64,000 bases of DNA from NCBI GenBank assembly GCA_017395085.1, contig JAFPWF010000001.1, positions 1-64,000 on the forward strand, written 5' to 3'. Position numbers and translations under genes: made by a program. The stretch comes from Oscillospiraceae bacterium (lineage in GTDB: Bacteria > Bacillota > Clostridia > Oscillospirales > Oscillospiraceae). This document shows positions 51,743-61,200 of this stretch, piece after piece. How positions within the stretch are numbered: position 1 is the stretch's first letter; every line of letters starts with the position of its first letter. The notes under the pieces are model-generated. The model did not search any database, had not been told where the DNA came from, and worked only from the letters and a program-made list of their open reading frames with translations.

Positions 51743-54016
51743 TCATGGCTTCGCCGTCGGAGCCTGACTGACGTCGTCAGCCGGGCTTTCCGCCTGTATC
51801 GGTTGTTCTGCCGGCGTCTCCGCATCTCCTGTCGGCACATCCAGGCGCTGTCTGGCAACCAGTTCAGAAAACAGGCCGTTCCTTGCGATCAGTTCATCAT
51901 AAGTGCCGTCTTCCACAATGTGCCCTTTATCCAGCACCAGAATTCTGTCGCAGTTGCGGATTGTGGAAAGTCTGTGCGCAATGACGAGCCTCGTGCACTT
52001 CAGGCTGTCCAGCGCATCGGAAACCTGTTTCTGCGTCCTGTTATCCAGTGCCGAGGTTGCCTCGTCGAACATCAGGATTTTCGGCTTCGGGGCGATAGCG
52101 CGCGCAATCATAATGCGCTGCTTCTGTCCGCCTGAGATGCCGCCCTGGCCTTCCGAAATGATGGTGTGCATCTGCATTGGCATCGCACGGATGTCATCGG
52201 CAATCCCCGCCAGCTCAGCAGCTTCCCAGGCTTCGTCGATCGTCAGCTGAGGCGCAGAGATGACAATATTGGAGTAAATATCGCCCTGAAACAGGCTTCC
52301 GTCCTGGGTCACGACGCCCATCTTTCGGCGCAGGGACCGAAGGTCAAGCTTGGACATGTCTTTCCCGTCGTAGTAGATGGCGCCTTTTTCCGGCGTTTCA
52401 AATCCGAGAAGCAGACGAATCAGCGTTGATTTTCCGCAGCCTGTTGTACCGACAATGGCAATATACTCCCCGGGCTTGATCTTCAGATTCATCCCGTCAA
52501 CCACATAGGGCATATTGTCGGTATAGCGGAAGTATACGTTGGACAGCTCGATACCGCCCCTCAAAGCGGTGACGACCATCTTATTTTCTGAGGATTCCGG
52601 TTCCGTTTTCAGGATCGGTTCCGCCATGTCGAGAATCGGTTTGATCTGAGCAACCGAAAGCGCAACGCCTGTCAGTGCTCCGAAAGCGGCTGTAACGGAA
52701 CCGAATGAAGCGCTGAAAGCGATATAGTCCGACGGGATGATTCTGGCTTTCACCGCAACATAGTAGAGCAGAACGGTTCCCGCAAGCGAAATAGCTGATG
52801 AAATCGCGCCGTTAGCCTTCAGGAACATCGGCGGATTGTAGCTCAGTTCCGCAGCTTCGGAATAAATCTTCGCCCAGCGGGCAAACGCCCGCTTCTCGGC
52901 GCCCGCCAGCTTGATCTTCTGTACGCCGGTAATCATGGCATAGCTCAAGCCGTTTTCCTTGGCGCCTTTTTCCATAACCTGCTTGGATATTTTGATCTGA
53001 GCCAAAGCAGATATCACACTGAAAACGACCGTGGTCAGCACAATCAGCAGGGCAGGAACCACCAAAGCTCTGGTAAAGCTGAAAATCTGCGTCAGATAAA
53101 GCAGTGACATCAGAGATGACAAGCCGGTAGAGAACACATTCCCGATCAGCAGCTGGCACAGCTGATTGACCGCCGTAAACCGGCTGGAGAGTTCACCGGA
53201 TGCATACTTGCGGAAGAAGTTTGCGGGGAGGTTCATCACCCGCATCATCATGGATGCCTCCACCGACAACGAGGTTTTCAGCTGGATGCGGTTCATCATC
53301 AGCTCGCGAACCGTCTTGATCAGCTGGGTCGAGACAATTGCCGAGAGCATGAAAACTGCCGTTCCGATCAGCAGCATGACGCTGCCGCTCTCCCGAACCG
53401 GGCCCGTCAAAGTGCGGGTAATCTGCGGACCGATCATACCGAGCAACGTTGCCACAAACGTCAGTCCGATCAGCATGATATAGTCGCCGCCGCTCAGGCA
53501 GTCTGTCAGATATACGATCAGATCCGGGATCCCCAGTTTTTTCAGCGGGAGAGGCTTGTAAAAACAGATCGCTTCCCTGTCGAACTGCTCCGCTGTTGCG
53601 CGGTTTAAGGTTGTGCGTTTTCCGGTAACCGCGTCATTGAACCAGTAGCCCATAAAGGGCTTCGGCAGCAGCGCAACAGGAAGGCCGTCCTCCTTGCGGA
53701 ACGCCAGCATCGGTCCGTATGCATCCCGGTACCAGCTGTCTTCCAGCTTCACGTTCCGACGCATCAGGCCGTGCGGGCGCAGACAGAATTCCAGCTGATC
53801 ATCCGGATCGGTAATTGTTTCCGGAATATCGGCGGGTTTGCAGTGATAAAACTTCAGAATGTCATCAATGGCTTCTTTTGTGATCAGACGTTCGTTGTTC
53901 AGCAAACCTGCACCGCGTTTTCCCAGAACGACCGATGCCATGCGAAAAATGGAATCCTCGAAAATGTCCTGATCACTTTCTTTTCTCTGACGAATCTGTT
54001 CGTCAAACCATCCCAT
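51743..54016 (-). CDS. NHLM-type bacteriocin ABC transporter, permease/ATPase without peptidase
   Basis: This 757-residue protein has an N-terminal cytoplasmic domain of about 170 residues (FEDSIFRMASVVLGKRG, RDAYGPMLAFRKEDGLPVALLP, YKPLPLKKLGI) typical of the second NHLM exporter. A six-helix ABC domain and an ATPase follow, with GTTGCGKST, ISGGQKQRIMIARAI and ILMFDEATSALD. A Pro/Ala-rich tail ends the protein. No active C39 cysteine is present. It probably pairs with the C39 ABC protein 13 bases upstream. AGGAGG is 8 bases before the start. Confidence 0.92.
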   Translation of the reverse strand: MGWFDEQIRQRKESDQDIFEDSIFRMASVVLGKRGAGLLNNERLITKEAIDDILKFYHCKPADIPETITDPDDQLEFCLRPHGLMRRNVKLEDSWYRDAYGPMLAFRKEDGLPVALLPKPFMGYWFNDAVTGKRTTLNRATAEQFDREAICFYKPLPLKKLGIPDLIVYLTDCLSGGDYIMLIGLTFVATLLGMIGPQITRTLTGPVRESGSVMLLIGTAVFMLSAIVSTQLIKTVRELMMNRIQLKTSLSVEASMMMRVMNLPANFFRKYASGELSSRFTAVNQLCQLLIGNVFSTGLSSLMSLLYLTQIFSFTRALVVPALLIVLTTVVFSVISALAQIKISKQVMEKGAKENGLSYAMITGVQKIKLAGAEKRAFARWAKIYSEAAELSYNPPMFLKANGAISSAISLAGTVLLYYVAVKARIIPSDYIAFSASFGSVTAAFGALTGVALSVAQIKPILDMAEPILKTEPESSENKMVVTALRGGIELSNVYFRYTDNMPYVVDGMNLKIKPGEYIAIVGTTGCGKSTLIRLLLGFETPEKGAIYYDGKDMSKLDLRSLRRKMGVVTQDGSLFQGDIYSNIVISAPQLTIDEAWEAAELAGIADDIRAMPMQMHTIISEGQGGISGGQKQRIMIARAIAPKPKILMFDEATSALDNRTQKQVSDALDSLKCTRLVIAHRLSTIRNCDRILVLDKGHIVEDGTYDELIARNGLFSELVARQRLDVPTGDAETPAEQPIQAESPADDVSQAPTAKP

Positions 54017-54029
54017 TCCTCACACCTCC

Positions 54030-56210
54030 TCAATCGCTGGCGATGAGCTCGGTATATACGCCGCCTTTGGCGTAGAGCTCTTCATGAGTGCCGCGTTCCA
54101 CAACAACGCCTTTGTCAAGAACAATGATTTCGTCACAGTCCCGAATCGTGGACAGTCTGTGGGCAATGACAATACAGGTGATGCCCCGATCCTTGACCGC
54201 TTTCACAAGTTCATATTCGGTCTTGGCGTCCAGCGCGGAAGTCGCTTCATCCATAATGATGATCGAGGGATCCTGCGCCAGCACGCGTGCAATCTCAAGC
54301 CGCTGGCGCTGCCCGCCGGAGAGGTCTTTGCCGCCTTCGGTAAGCCTTCCGTTAAAGCCTCCTTCGCGCGCCATGATATCATCATAGATCTGCGCATCCC
54401 GCGCAGCGAGGATCATCTCAAAATCTTCAATGGACTCATCCCACATCTTAATGTTGTTTGCAATGGTATCCTCAAACAGGGTAATGTCCTGGTCGACCAC
54501 TGCAAGAGAACCGGTAAACACACTTCTGTCGATCTCAGAAATGTGCTTCCCGTCAAACAGAATATCACCGCTCCACGGCTGATAAAGCCCGGAGATGAGT
54601 TTGGAGAGGGTAGACTTGCCGCAGCCGGAAGTTCCGACAAAAGCGACACGGCTGCCGGGTTTCATGCTCATGGAAAAGTTCTGAATCAGGGGCTGGCCAA
54701 GTCTGGAATAGCCGAAGCAGACATCCTTCAGTTCAACATTCCCGGAAAGCTTCGAGTAATCCGCGTCCTGCTCCACCGTACTGTCGGAAAAGTGCGGGTC
54801 GGAAGGATACTGCATGACGTCTTCGACGCGTTCCATATCGGTGCGCATTTCCTGAATGGTCTGGCCGGCGGAAATCAGGGTCATTGCCGGCGCCATAAAG
54901 CAACTCAGGAAGCCCTGGAAGATCATGATCATACCGAGCGTAAATTCGCTTCGCATCACCAGCCATACGCCAACCACCAGTACTGCCGCATCTGCGACGG
55001 TCGTCAGCAGGTTCGGGATCATGCCGAGGTACTGATTCAGCCGGATATATTTCACCTTCTGGGTATTGACTGAGGACTGATATCCTGCCCATTTCTGGAA
55101 ATAACCGTTCTCTGCTCCGCTGGCCTTGATGGTTTCCACCATTTGAATACCGGATACCGTTGCTGCTGCCAGTTTGCCTTCATCGCGCATCTGTACCCGT
55201 GTGATATTCACGCGCTTTGCGGAAATCAGGCGGGACACAAGCAGGTTAATGATGATGGTTACAATCCCGATTACCGTGAGCAGCACGCTGTAGCGCAGCA
55301 TCACGACCAGATAGAATACCATCATGATGGTATTCAGCAGAAGCGGCGTCAGCGTATTGACAAGGGTGCTGGCAATCGTCGCGTTGGTCCCCTGTCTCTG
55401 AAGAATATCACCCGCCATGCGCTGAGAAAAGAATTCCATCGGCATGCGCAGGATCTTCCACATATAAGTGCTGTTGCCGATTATAGCCATTTTACCGTTG
55501 ATCTTCAGGGCATAGACCGACTGCACCCAGGATACGATAACCTGCGCCACCCCCATCACAATCAGCAGAATCATGAAAGGACGGAACAGTTCGAGATTCT
55601 CTCCGGTCAGAAGGCGATCCATAAAGAAGCCAGTAAACACCGGGTTGATGATCCCGAACAGATAGGCAATGGCAGTTGACAGCAGAACAAACACAACCGC
55701 AGCCTCAGCGCCGACCAGACGCTTGCGCGCAAACTCCATCACGCTCTTCGGTTTGCCGCCTGGTTCAAAGGACTCCCCGGGCGTGAACTGCAGACAAATA
55801 CCGGTGAAGGAAGTGTCAAGTTCCTCCATGGTAACCCTCACCTGCCCGCGAGCAGGATCGTTAATATAGGCATATTTCCCCTGAAATCCATCCAGGACCA
55901 CAAAATGGTTCATGTTCCAATGGATGATGCAGGGGAACTGCATATTGTTTTTCAGGGAATCCAATTCACAGCGGTAACCATCCGCTTCAAAGCCGTAGTT
56001 GCGGGCAGCCGCCAGAATATTGACGGCCTTGGATCCGTCACGGGAAACCCCGCAGTCTTTTCGAACCTGCTCGAGCGGTACCCATTTCCCATAGTACGCC
56101 ATAATCATGGCAAGGGAAGCCGCACCGCACTCGAGCGCTTCCATCTGCATGACTACGGGCACTTTTACCCGGCCCTGTTTGACCGGTTGTTTGACTTTAT
56201 TCTCACTCAT
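54030..56210 (-). CDS. NHLM-type C39 peptidase-containing ABC transporter
   Basis: This 726-residue protein combines three domains: a C39 peptidase at residues 1-145, with C28 in MEALECGAASLAM, H102 in NMNHFVVLDG and D118 in INDPARG; a six-helix ABC membrane domain; and an ATPase (GTSGCGKST, LSGGQRQRLEIARVL, IIMDEATSALD). It should cut double-glycine leaders and export the mature product across the membrane. The three adjacent leader proteins are its obvious substrates. It lies 11 bases downstream of the short HlyD-like adaptor. Confidence 0.95.
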   Translation of the reverse strand: MSENKVKQPVKQGRVKVPVVMQMEALECGAASLAMIMAYYGKWVPLEQVRKDCGVSRDGSKAVNILAAARNYGFEADGYRCELDSLKNNMQFPCIIHWNMNHFVVLDGFQGKYAYINDPARGQVRVTMEELDTSFTGICLQFTPGESFEPGGKPKSVMEFARKRLVGAEAAVVFVLLSTAIAYLFGIINPVFTGFFMDRLLTGENLELFRPFMILLIVMGVAQVIVSWVQSVYALKINGKMAIIGNSTYMWKILRMPMEFFSQRMAGDILQRQGTNATIASTLVNTLTPLLLNTIMMVFYLVVMLRYSVLLTVIGIVTIIINLLVSRLISAKRVNITRVQMRDEGKLAAATVSGIQMVETIKASGAENGYFQKWAGYQSSVNTQKVKYIRLNQYLGMIPNLLTTVADAAVLVVGVWLVMRSEFTLGMIMIFQGFLSCFMAPAMTLISAGQTIQEMRTDMERVEDVMQYPSDPHFSDSTVEQDADYSKLSGNVELKDVCFGYSRLGQPLIQNFSMSMKPGSRVAFVGTSGCGKSTLSKLISGLYQPWSGDILFDGKHISEIDRSVFTGSLAVVDQDITLFEDTIANNIKMWDESIEDFEMILAARDAQIYDDIMAREGGFNGRLTEGGKDLSGGQRQRLEIARVLAQDPSIIIMDEATSALDAKTEYELVKAVKDRGITCIVIAHRLSTIRDCDEIIVLDKGVVVERGTHEELYAKGGVYTELIASD

Positions 56211-56221
56211 GCGGCGGATCC

Positions 56222-56638
56222 TCAGCGAAACAGCAGCTTAATGACCTGAGTCTGACGGTATACTACGCGTGTACTGTAAGACCCATCCGAAAGATCCGTG
56301 TCGGCAACTGCAAATATGCTTCCGTCATAACTGTTTCCGACACTGTTGATGACGTAAGCTGCATCTCCGACCACGGCTTTCATACCGGGCTCCACTTTTC
56401 CCGAGCGCGTCTGATCGTCAAAGATAATAACCATTTTCCCGTCTTCCACCTGAGCTGTACCGGTGACAAAACTGTCAATATTGGCAAAGGACGCCCAGAT
56501 CAGAACTCCGGCAAGAAGAATAATGACGGCAATCAGAACAACCCAGATTGCGGGACTTGTGACACGCAGGTAATCGTTCAGCTGTTCAGGAGATGAGATA
56601 TGCTCCACGCTGTTCTTGCGAAATAAAGACTCTTCCAT
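56222..56638 (-). CDS. Short HlyD-like export adaptor (NHLM secretion protein)
   Basis: This 138-residue protein has one membrane helix (about residues 28-49, VVLIAVIILLAGVLIWASFA) and a single outside beta domain (VTGTAQVEDGKMVIIFDDQ ... PGMKAVVGDAAYVINSV). It resembles the base of HlyD-type periplasmic adaptors but lacks the coiled-coil hairpin; typical NHLM adaptors are about twice as long. In a single-membrane cell it could link the ABC proteins to the wall. The start is 56638, 7 bases after GGAGG. It follows the regulator gene by 20 bases. Confidence 0.8.
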   Translation of the reverse strand: MEESLFRKNSVEHISSPEQLNDYLRVTSPAIWVVLIAVIILLAGVLIWASFANIDSFVTGTAQVEDGKMVIIFDDQTRSGKVEPGMKAVVGDAAYVINSVGNSYDGSIFAVADTDLSDGSYSTRVVYRQTQVIKLLFR

Positions 56639-56658
56639 TGGTAATCCTCCACGTATGA

Positions 56659-57255
56659 TCAATTGCTGCTCCGATACGGATAGCGCAGGTTTTCTATCTC
56701 ACTGCGGATCTTATCCGCAGTCAGCGGCATCAGCACATAACCGCTGGCGTGAATCTTCCAGGCATCGCTCGTATAATCCAGATTCCTGGATATAAACACG
56801 ATATTGGTCTTCGGTTCCGCGTTGCGCATGATCTTAGCCAGTACCAGCCCGCTTTCGCCCTGCAGTTCCACATTGATAAAGGCAACCGAAACCTTATGTC
56901 CGGCGCTGAAACGAAGCGCCTCTGTCATGCAGTCAAATCCGTATACATCCGCATCCGGCAAAGTGTCAATGAGCAACTGCGTAAAAGCTTTCAGAATGTA
57001 CTCATTGCTTTCCACCGCGATTACGACGGGCATGTTCTCCGCAGTCGCCATTTCATCCAGCAGTTCAATGGTACCCAGGTCCAGATGCGATGCAAGACGT
57101 GCCAGCATGCTTATATCCGGCAGACTGTTTCCCGATTCCCAGTTGATGATGGTCCTGCGTGAAACAAACATGAGGTCCGCAAGCTGCTGCTGTGTCATAC
57201 CCAATTCCGTACGCCTGGTCCGGATTCTCTGCCCGAAGGATTCCGTCGGGAGCAT
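56659..57255 (-). CDS. XRE regulator fused to a degenerate receiver-like domain
   Basis: This 198-residue protein starts with an XRE HTH (RIRTRRTELGMTQQQLADLMFVSRRTIINWESGNSLPD), then a receiver-like domain (residues 75-195). The acid pocket reads AVESNE rather than VDDE, the phosphoacceptor site reads AFINVELQGESG with Asn in place of Asp, and the conserved Lys is replaced (VLMPLT). It should not be phosphorylated, so a ligand or partner may control it. It sits between the substrates and the exporter, with its own promoter and a palindrome inside the spacer. Confidence 0.85.
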   Translation of the reverse strand: MLPTESFGQRIRTRRTELGMTQQQLADLMFVSRRTIINWESGNSLPDISMLARLASHLDLGTIELLDEMATAENMPVVIAVESNEYILKAFTQLLIDTLPDADVYGFDCMTEALRFSAGHKVSVAFINVELQGESGLVLAKIMRNAEPKTNIVFISRNLDYTSDAWKIHASGYVLMPLTADKIRSEIENLRYPYRSSN

Positions 57256-57308
57256 ATCTGATTCCCTCTTTCATGACTGAATGATCCAATAGACTTGCCT
57301 ATTGTATT

Positions 57309-57337
57309 ATTATAACAAACTTGATCAAACAAATCAA
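57309..57337 (-). promoter_or_regulatory. Promoter with operator-like palindrome before the XRE regulator
   Basis: On the minus strand, TTGATT (57332-57337) and TATAAT (57309-57314) are spaced by 17 bases. The palindrome TTGATCAA (57321-57328) sits inside the spacer, a natural position for autorepression. Confidence 0.65.
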
Positions 57338-57351
57338 ATCTTTTCAGAAAA

Positions 57352-57386
57352 GCTTGTGCCCCCGCCAAACCTGTTGACGGGGGCAC
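57352..57386 (-). terminator. Hairpin between the leader-peptide genes and the export operon
   Basis: GTGCCCCCG (57356-57364) and CGGGGGCAC (57378-57386) pair perfectly; on the minus strand AAGCTTTTC follows. The modest T run suggests partial termination, which would make the two upstream peptides more abundant than the exporter. Confidence 0.6.
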
Positions 57387-57403
57387 ACGGTTATTCAGTA
57401 AGA

Positions 57404-57667
57404 TTAGCGAATGATGCGGGGATAGATGGTCAGGTGCTGACCGGCATAGATTCTGTTCGCATCGGGAATGCCGTTCCACTGGCAAATCTCAGCAACGGTA
57501 ACACCGAAGCGGGGGCCAATGCCGGTGAGGACGTCGCCGCTGGCAACCGTGTAGATGATGTAGCTGCCGTAGTTCACATAAGTGCCTCTTGCGTAGTTCT
57601 GCCAGGGGCCTGCGCCACCGTCGATTTCTGCGAGATCAATGTCGTTCAGTTTCACTTCGTCTGCCAT
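57404..57667 (-). CDS. Double-glycine-leader protein whose mature part is a LysM domain
   Basis: This 87-residue protein begins MADEVKLNDIDLAEIDGG, a leader ending in Gly-Gly (cleavage after G18). The mature 69 residues contain a short YxN-rich start (GPWQNYARGTYVNYGS) and a complete LysM domain: YTVASGDVLTGIGPRFGVTV, CQWNGIPDANRIYAGQHLTIY. LysM binds N-acetylglucosamine chains in peptidoglycan. There is no Sec signal, so the C39 transporter is its likely route out. AGGTATTTT precedes the start; it is 85 bases downstream of the CW_7 gene. Confidence 0.88.
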   Translation of the reverse strand: MADEVKLNDIDLAEIDGGAGPWQNYARGTYVNYGSYIIYTVASGDVLTGIGPRFGVTVAEICQWNGIPDANRIYAGQHLTIYPRIIR

Positions 57668-57752
57668 TTTAAAATACCTCCAAATTAATATTCACAAAAG
57701 AATTCTCTTTTTGTGTTCAGATTGATGATTGTGTACTGCGCGATTCTGCGAA

Positions 57753-58088
57753 TCAGTACTTGAGCATTGCGTTGACGATATCCTGCACCATGGCGGGATC
57801 GTAGCCTGCGCTTCTCAGTGCGTTGACGCGATACTGGTCGTTGCCGTATTTGCCCTGAATGACATCCTGTGCAACAGTGCCGTAACCGGCTGAGAGGCCA
57901 TTCACCAGATGCTGTACTGCCCAGTAATCATAACCGGCTGCGGTAAGCCTTCTCTTGCGCTCTTCCCCATTGCCGTACTTGCCATTCATAACATCGAGGG
58001 CTGCGAGATAATTTGCTGAAACACCACCGACGACTTCTTTCAAGCTATCATCGGCAACTTTTTCAACTTTGTTTTCAAGATCGCTCAT
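57753..58088 (-). CDS. Double-glycine-leader protein with two CW_7 (Cpl-7) repeats
   Basis: This 111-residue protein begins MSDLENKVEKVADDSLKEVVGG (cleavage after G22). The mature 89 residues are two CW_7 repeats: LDVMNGKYGNGEERKRRLTA/AGYDYWAVQHLVN and QDVIQGKYGNDQYRVNALRS/AGYDPAMVQDIVN. CW_7 modules bind peptidoglycan muropeptide in phage lysin Cpl-7 and other hydrolases; here no catalytic domain is attached. The start is 58088, 8 bases after AGGAGG; a longer frame from 58136 lacks a site. It is the first gene of the minus-strand locus. Confidence 0.9.
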   Translation of the reverse strand: MSDLENKVEKVADDSLKEVVGGVSANYLAALDVMNGKYGNGEERKRRLTAAGYDYWAVQHLVNGLSAGYGTVAQDVIQGKYGNDQYRVNALRSAGYDPAMVQDIVNAMLKY

Positions 58089-58111
58089 CGATTCAACCTC
58101 CTGTTTTATTC

Positions 58112-58160
58112 CCTCATCTGAGGTTGGCCCTATCATGCCACAACTTTCGCCATTTGTCTA
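58112..58160 (-). promoter_or_regulatory. Promoter of the leader-peptide genes
   Basis: On the minus strand, TAGACA (58155-58160) and CATGAT (58132-58137) are spaced by 17 bases. The palindrome CCTCA-TC-TGAGG lies just downstream (58112-58123), near the transcription start, and may be an operator. Confidence 0.55.
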
Positions 58161-58193
58161 TAGGATGAGAACAACGTTTCACATTTAACCCCC

Positions 58194-58221
58194 TTGCTAC
58201 TTTCTCAGATTCTGATAAAAT
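58194..58221 (+). promoter_or_regulatory. Promoter of the M16 peptidase gene
   Basis: TTGCTA (58194-58199) and TAAAAT (58216-58221) are spaced by 16 bases, divergent from the leader-peptide promoter. Confidence 0.55.
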
Positions 58222-58258
58222 AGAGCCCGTCGGAAATCTTCATGAAGGAGACTATTGC

Positions 58259-61200
58259 ATGATTCCCAGGAATAAAAACATTATAATAATATGCTTCCTC
58301 ACCGCCATCCTGCTTCTGACTCTGTCAGGATGCTCGTTTCGGAAGAAGCAGGAAGTGAATCCCTCTACCATTGTTGAACAGGCTGCCGCCGATGCGGGGC
58401 TGCCAAACGTGACAGAACTGGTGGAGAGCCTGACTCTGGCGGAAGAAGACGAGGCGGAACTCGGCGAATTGCCGCAGCCCGGAGACACAGTCTGCGGATT
58501 TACCGTCCGTGAAGTTCAGGCATATCCGGATATCGGTGCGCAGTGCATTCGTTTTGAACACGTCAAAACCGGTGCAGAGCTTATTTATATTGCCAACAGT
58601 GATCTCAACCGCGTTTTCGACCTGACCTTCTTCACGAGGGCAATCGACGACACCGGCCTGCCCCATATTTTTGAGCACGCCACGCTGGATGGTTCGGAAA
58701 AGTATCCGTCAGACGATTTGTTCTTTAATCTTTTGTACCAGACCTATAATACTTATATGAATGCCACAACCGGTCAGGCCTATACCACCTACCCGGTGGC
58801 AAGCCTCTCCGAGGCTCAGCTTCTTAAGTATGCGGACTTCTACCTGGACAGCTGCATGCACCCGATGCTCATGGAAGACGAAAACATCTTCCGCGAGGAA
58901 GCATGGCGTTACCGTCTGGGCAGCCTGGAAGAAGACCTTGCCATTGAAGGAACGGTTTACAGTGAGATGCGCTCCGCCATGGACATCAGCAGCCAGGCGC
59001 ACTACGACTGGATCCGCACATGCTTCCCAGGCGCAACCTGCGGAAACAACTCTGGTGGGGATCCGGCCCATATTCCCGAAATGACCTGGGAAGATCTGAA
59101 GGCCTATCACGATCTCTATTACCACCCGTCCAATTGCGCTGCATATCTGTACGGAAAATTTGAGGACTATACCGCTTTCCTTCAGCTGCTGGACGACGAG
59201 TTTTCTCAGTATGAGCACCGCGAGTTCAGCTTTGAGGAAAACAATTACACTCCGCTGACCGAATCTGTCACTGCGGAATATCCCTATGCGGTGGAGGAAG
59301 ATTTCTCCACAGAAGGCGGAACGGTTGTTTATTACTCCTTCCTGTGCCCGGGGCTGAAAGAACTGACCCTGGATGAAATGGTCCTGAACACGCTGACAGA
59401 CCTGCTGATGAACGACCGGTCCCCGATGATGAAGCGGCTTAAGGAAGCCCTTCCCTACGGATACTTCGGAACCTATTTTGAGTATTCCGGCCCTCAGGAT
59501 ATGGTGGTATTTTACGGCATGTATTTGAACCGGGAAGATGCCGAAACTTTCAGAGAGATCGTCGATCAGTCCCTTCAGGAAGTTGCGGAAAAAGGTTTTG
59601 AGCCGGTTCTCGGCGACGGGATCATCGCATCCCTCTCGATTGCCTCCAAGCTCAGCCGTGAAAGCTCCAGCCTCGGCGCAACCCTGGTTTCTGGTCAGTT
59701 TGTTCCATCCTATGCCGACACCCATGATCCGTTTTATACCATCAACTACTCTACGGCGCTGAGCCAGATGAACGACTGGAACCAGGCAGGACTTTATCAG
59801 CACGCGGTCAGAGACTGGCTGCTGGAGGATGACGTCATTACCGTTCTGAGCATTACTTATTCTGAGCCCGGCCTGCGCGAGCAACTGAACGATGCGGAGA
59901 AAGTGCATCTCGCCGAAGTGAAGGCATCATTGTCCGATGAGGAACTGCTTCAGATCATCAACCGCGATGAAAACGCATGGGCAATCATGGAAAAGCAGCT
60001 GGCACTTGCCGGATGCAGCATGAAGGATTTTGAAAAGGCATACAGCACCGTCATCCCAGAATCCGGCAATCAGAAGCTGCTGGAAATGCTTGATCAGAAT
60101 GAAAGCATTGAGGCCACCCTGGAAAGCGGGATCGTTCCTGAGAATCTTTTCCGTGAAGTTCTGGAGGAAATGTTCCGTCAAAAGAAAGATCAGATGACCG
60201 AGAGTGAATCCGGCGCCGCGAAAATGCTGCTGCAGTATGCCGGGCAGGCACTCAAAGGCATCGTTGATGCTGCCGCCTCGCCGGCGGACACGGATTCGAT
60301 GGTAGCGGAACTGCGGGCTGTGGACGTCCGGAGCCTTCCGGAGGAAGTCCGCAACTATGTCGTCCATGATGAAACCGATGAAGACGGCGTCCGTCACCTG
60401 ACGGCAGCGGCCGAGGTGGATGATATCGGTGAAACGCTTATTATGCTGGATGCTTCCGGGCTTCCGCAGGAGGATCTCCACTGGTTTGCCCTGTATCTCC
60501 CCATGCTCGGACAACTGGAAACCAGCGAGCATTCCCAGGAAACACTGTCTGCCATGATTGCCCGCTACACCTACGGATGGAATGCAAGTTATGCCGTTCC
60601 TGTCAAATATGGAACGAAAGAGTATAATCCTTACCTGAATACCGGATTTATCTGCCTCGGCGAGGATCTGGAAACCGCCTACAATCTTGCTTACGAAGTG
60701 TTGTTTGAGACTGTATTTACCGACACCGAAAAGCTCAGCGGCCTGATTGACCGGGCGCTTGCCTCGGCCCGCGCCGGGATCAGTTACGGACCTTATTACC
60801 TGATGATCAACCGCCACATGGGCGCAACCGAACCGGTATACGCCTACAGCAGCTATCTGAGCGGGCTGGACTATTTCGCATTCCTGAATGAAGTTTCCCA
60901 AATGATGAAAGACGATCCGGCTGCTGTTGCTGCAAAGCTTAGTGAAGTTCAGCAGCTTCTGAAGAACCGAAGCAATGCCATCACCATTTTTGCCGGTGAC
61001 CCGGATCTGTTTGAATCCGCCGCAGAGCAGACAAACGCCTTTCTGGGGAAATTGAACAACGAGCCCATCACTCCTGCAGTGTATGAATTCGATGCTCCCG
61101 CGAAGCGAGAGGCACTCATTATTGACAGCACCGTACAGTATAACGGTCTGATCACATCCTTTGAAACGATGGGGCTGGACGGATATACAGCTGATTTGGA

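Noticed and set aside
51436..58136. Lanthipeptide or other modified-peptide biosynthesis cluster
   Set aside because: NHLM exporters often accompany such clusters, but no modifying enzyme is encoded, and the cores are folded domains rather than Ser/Thr/Cys-rich peptides.
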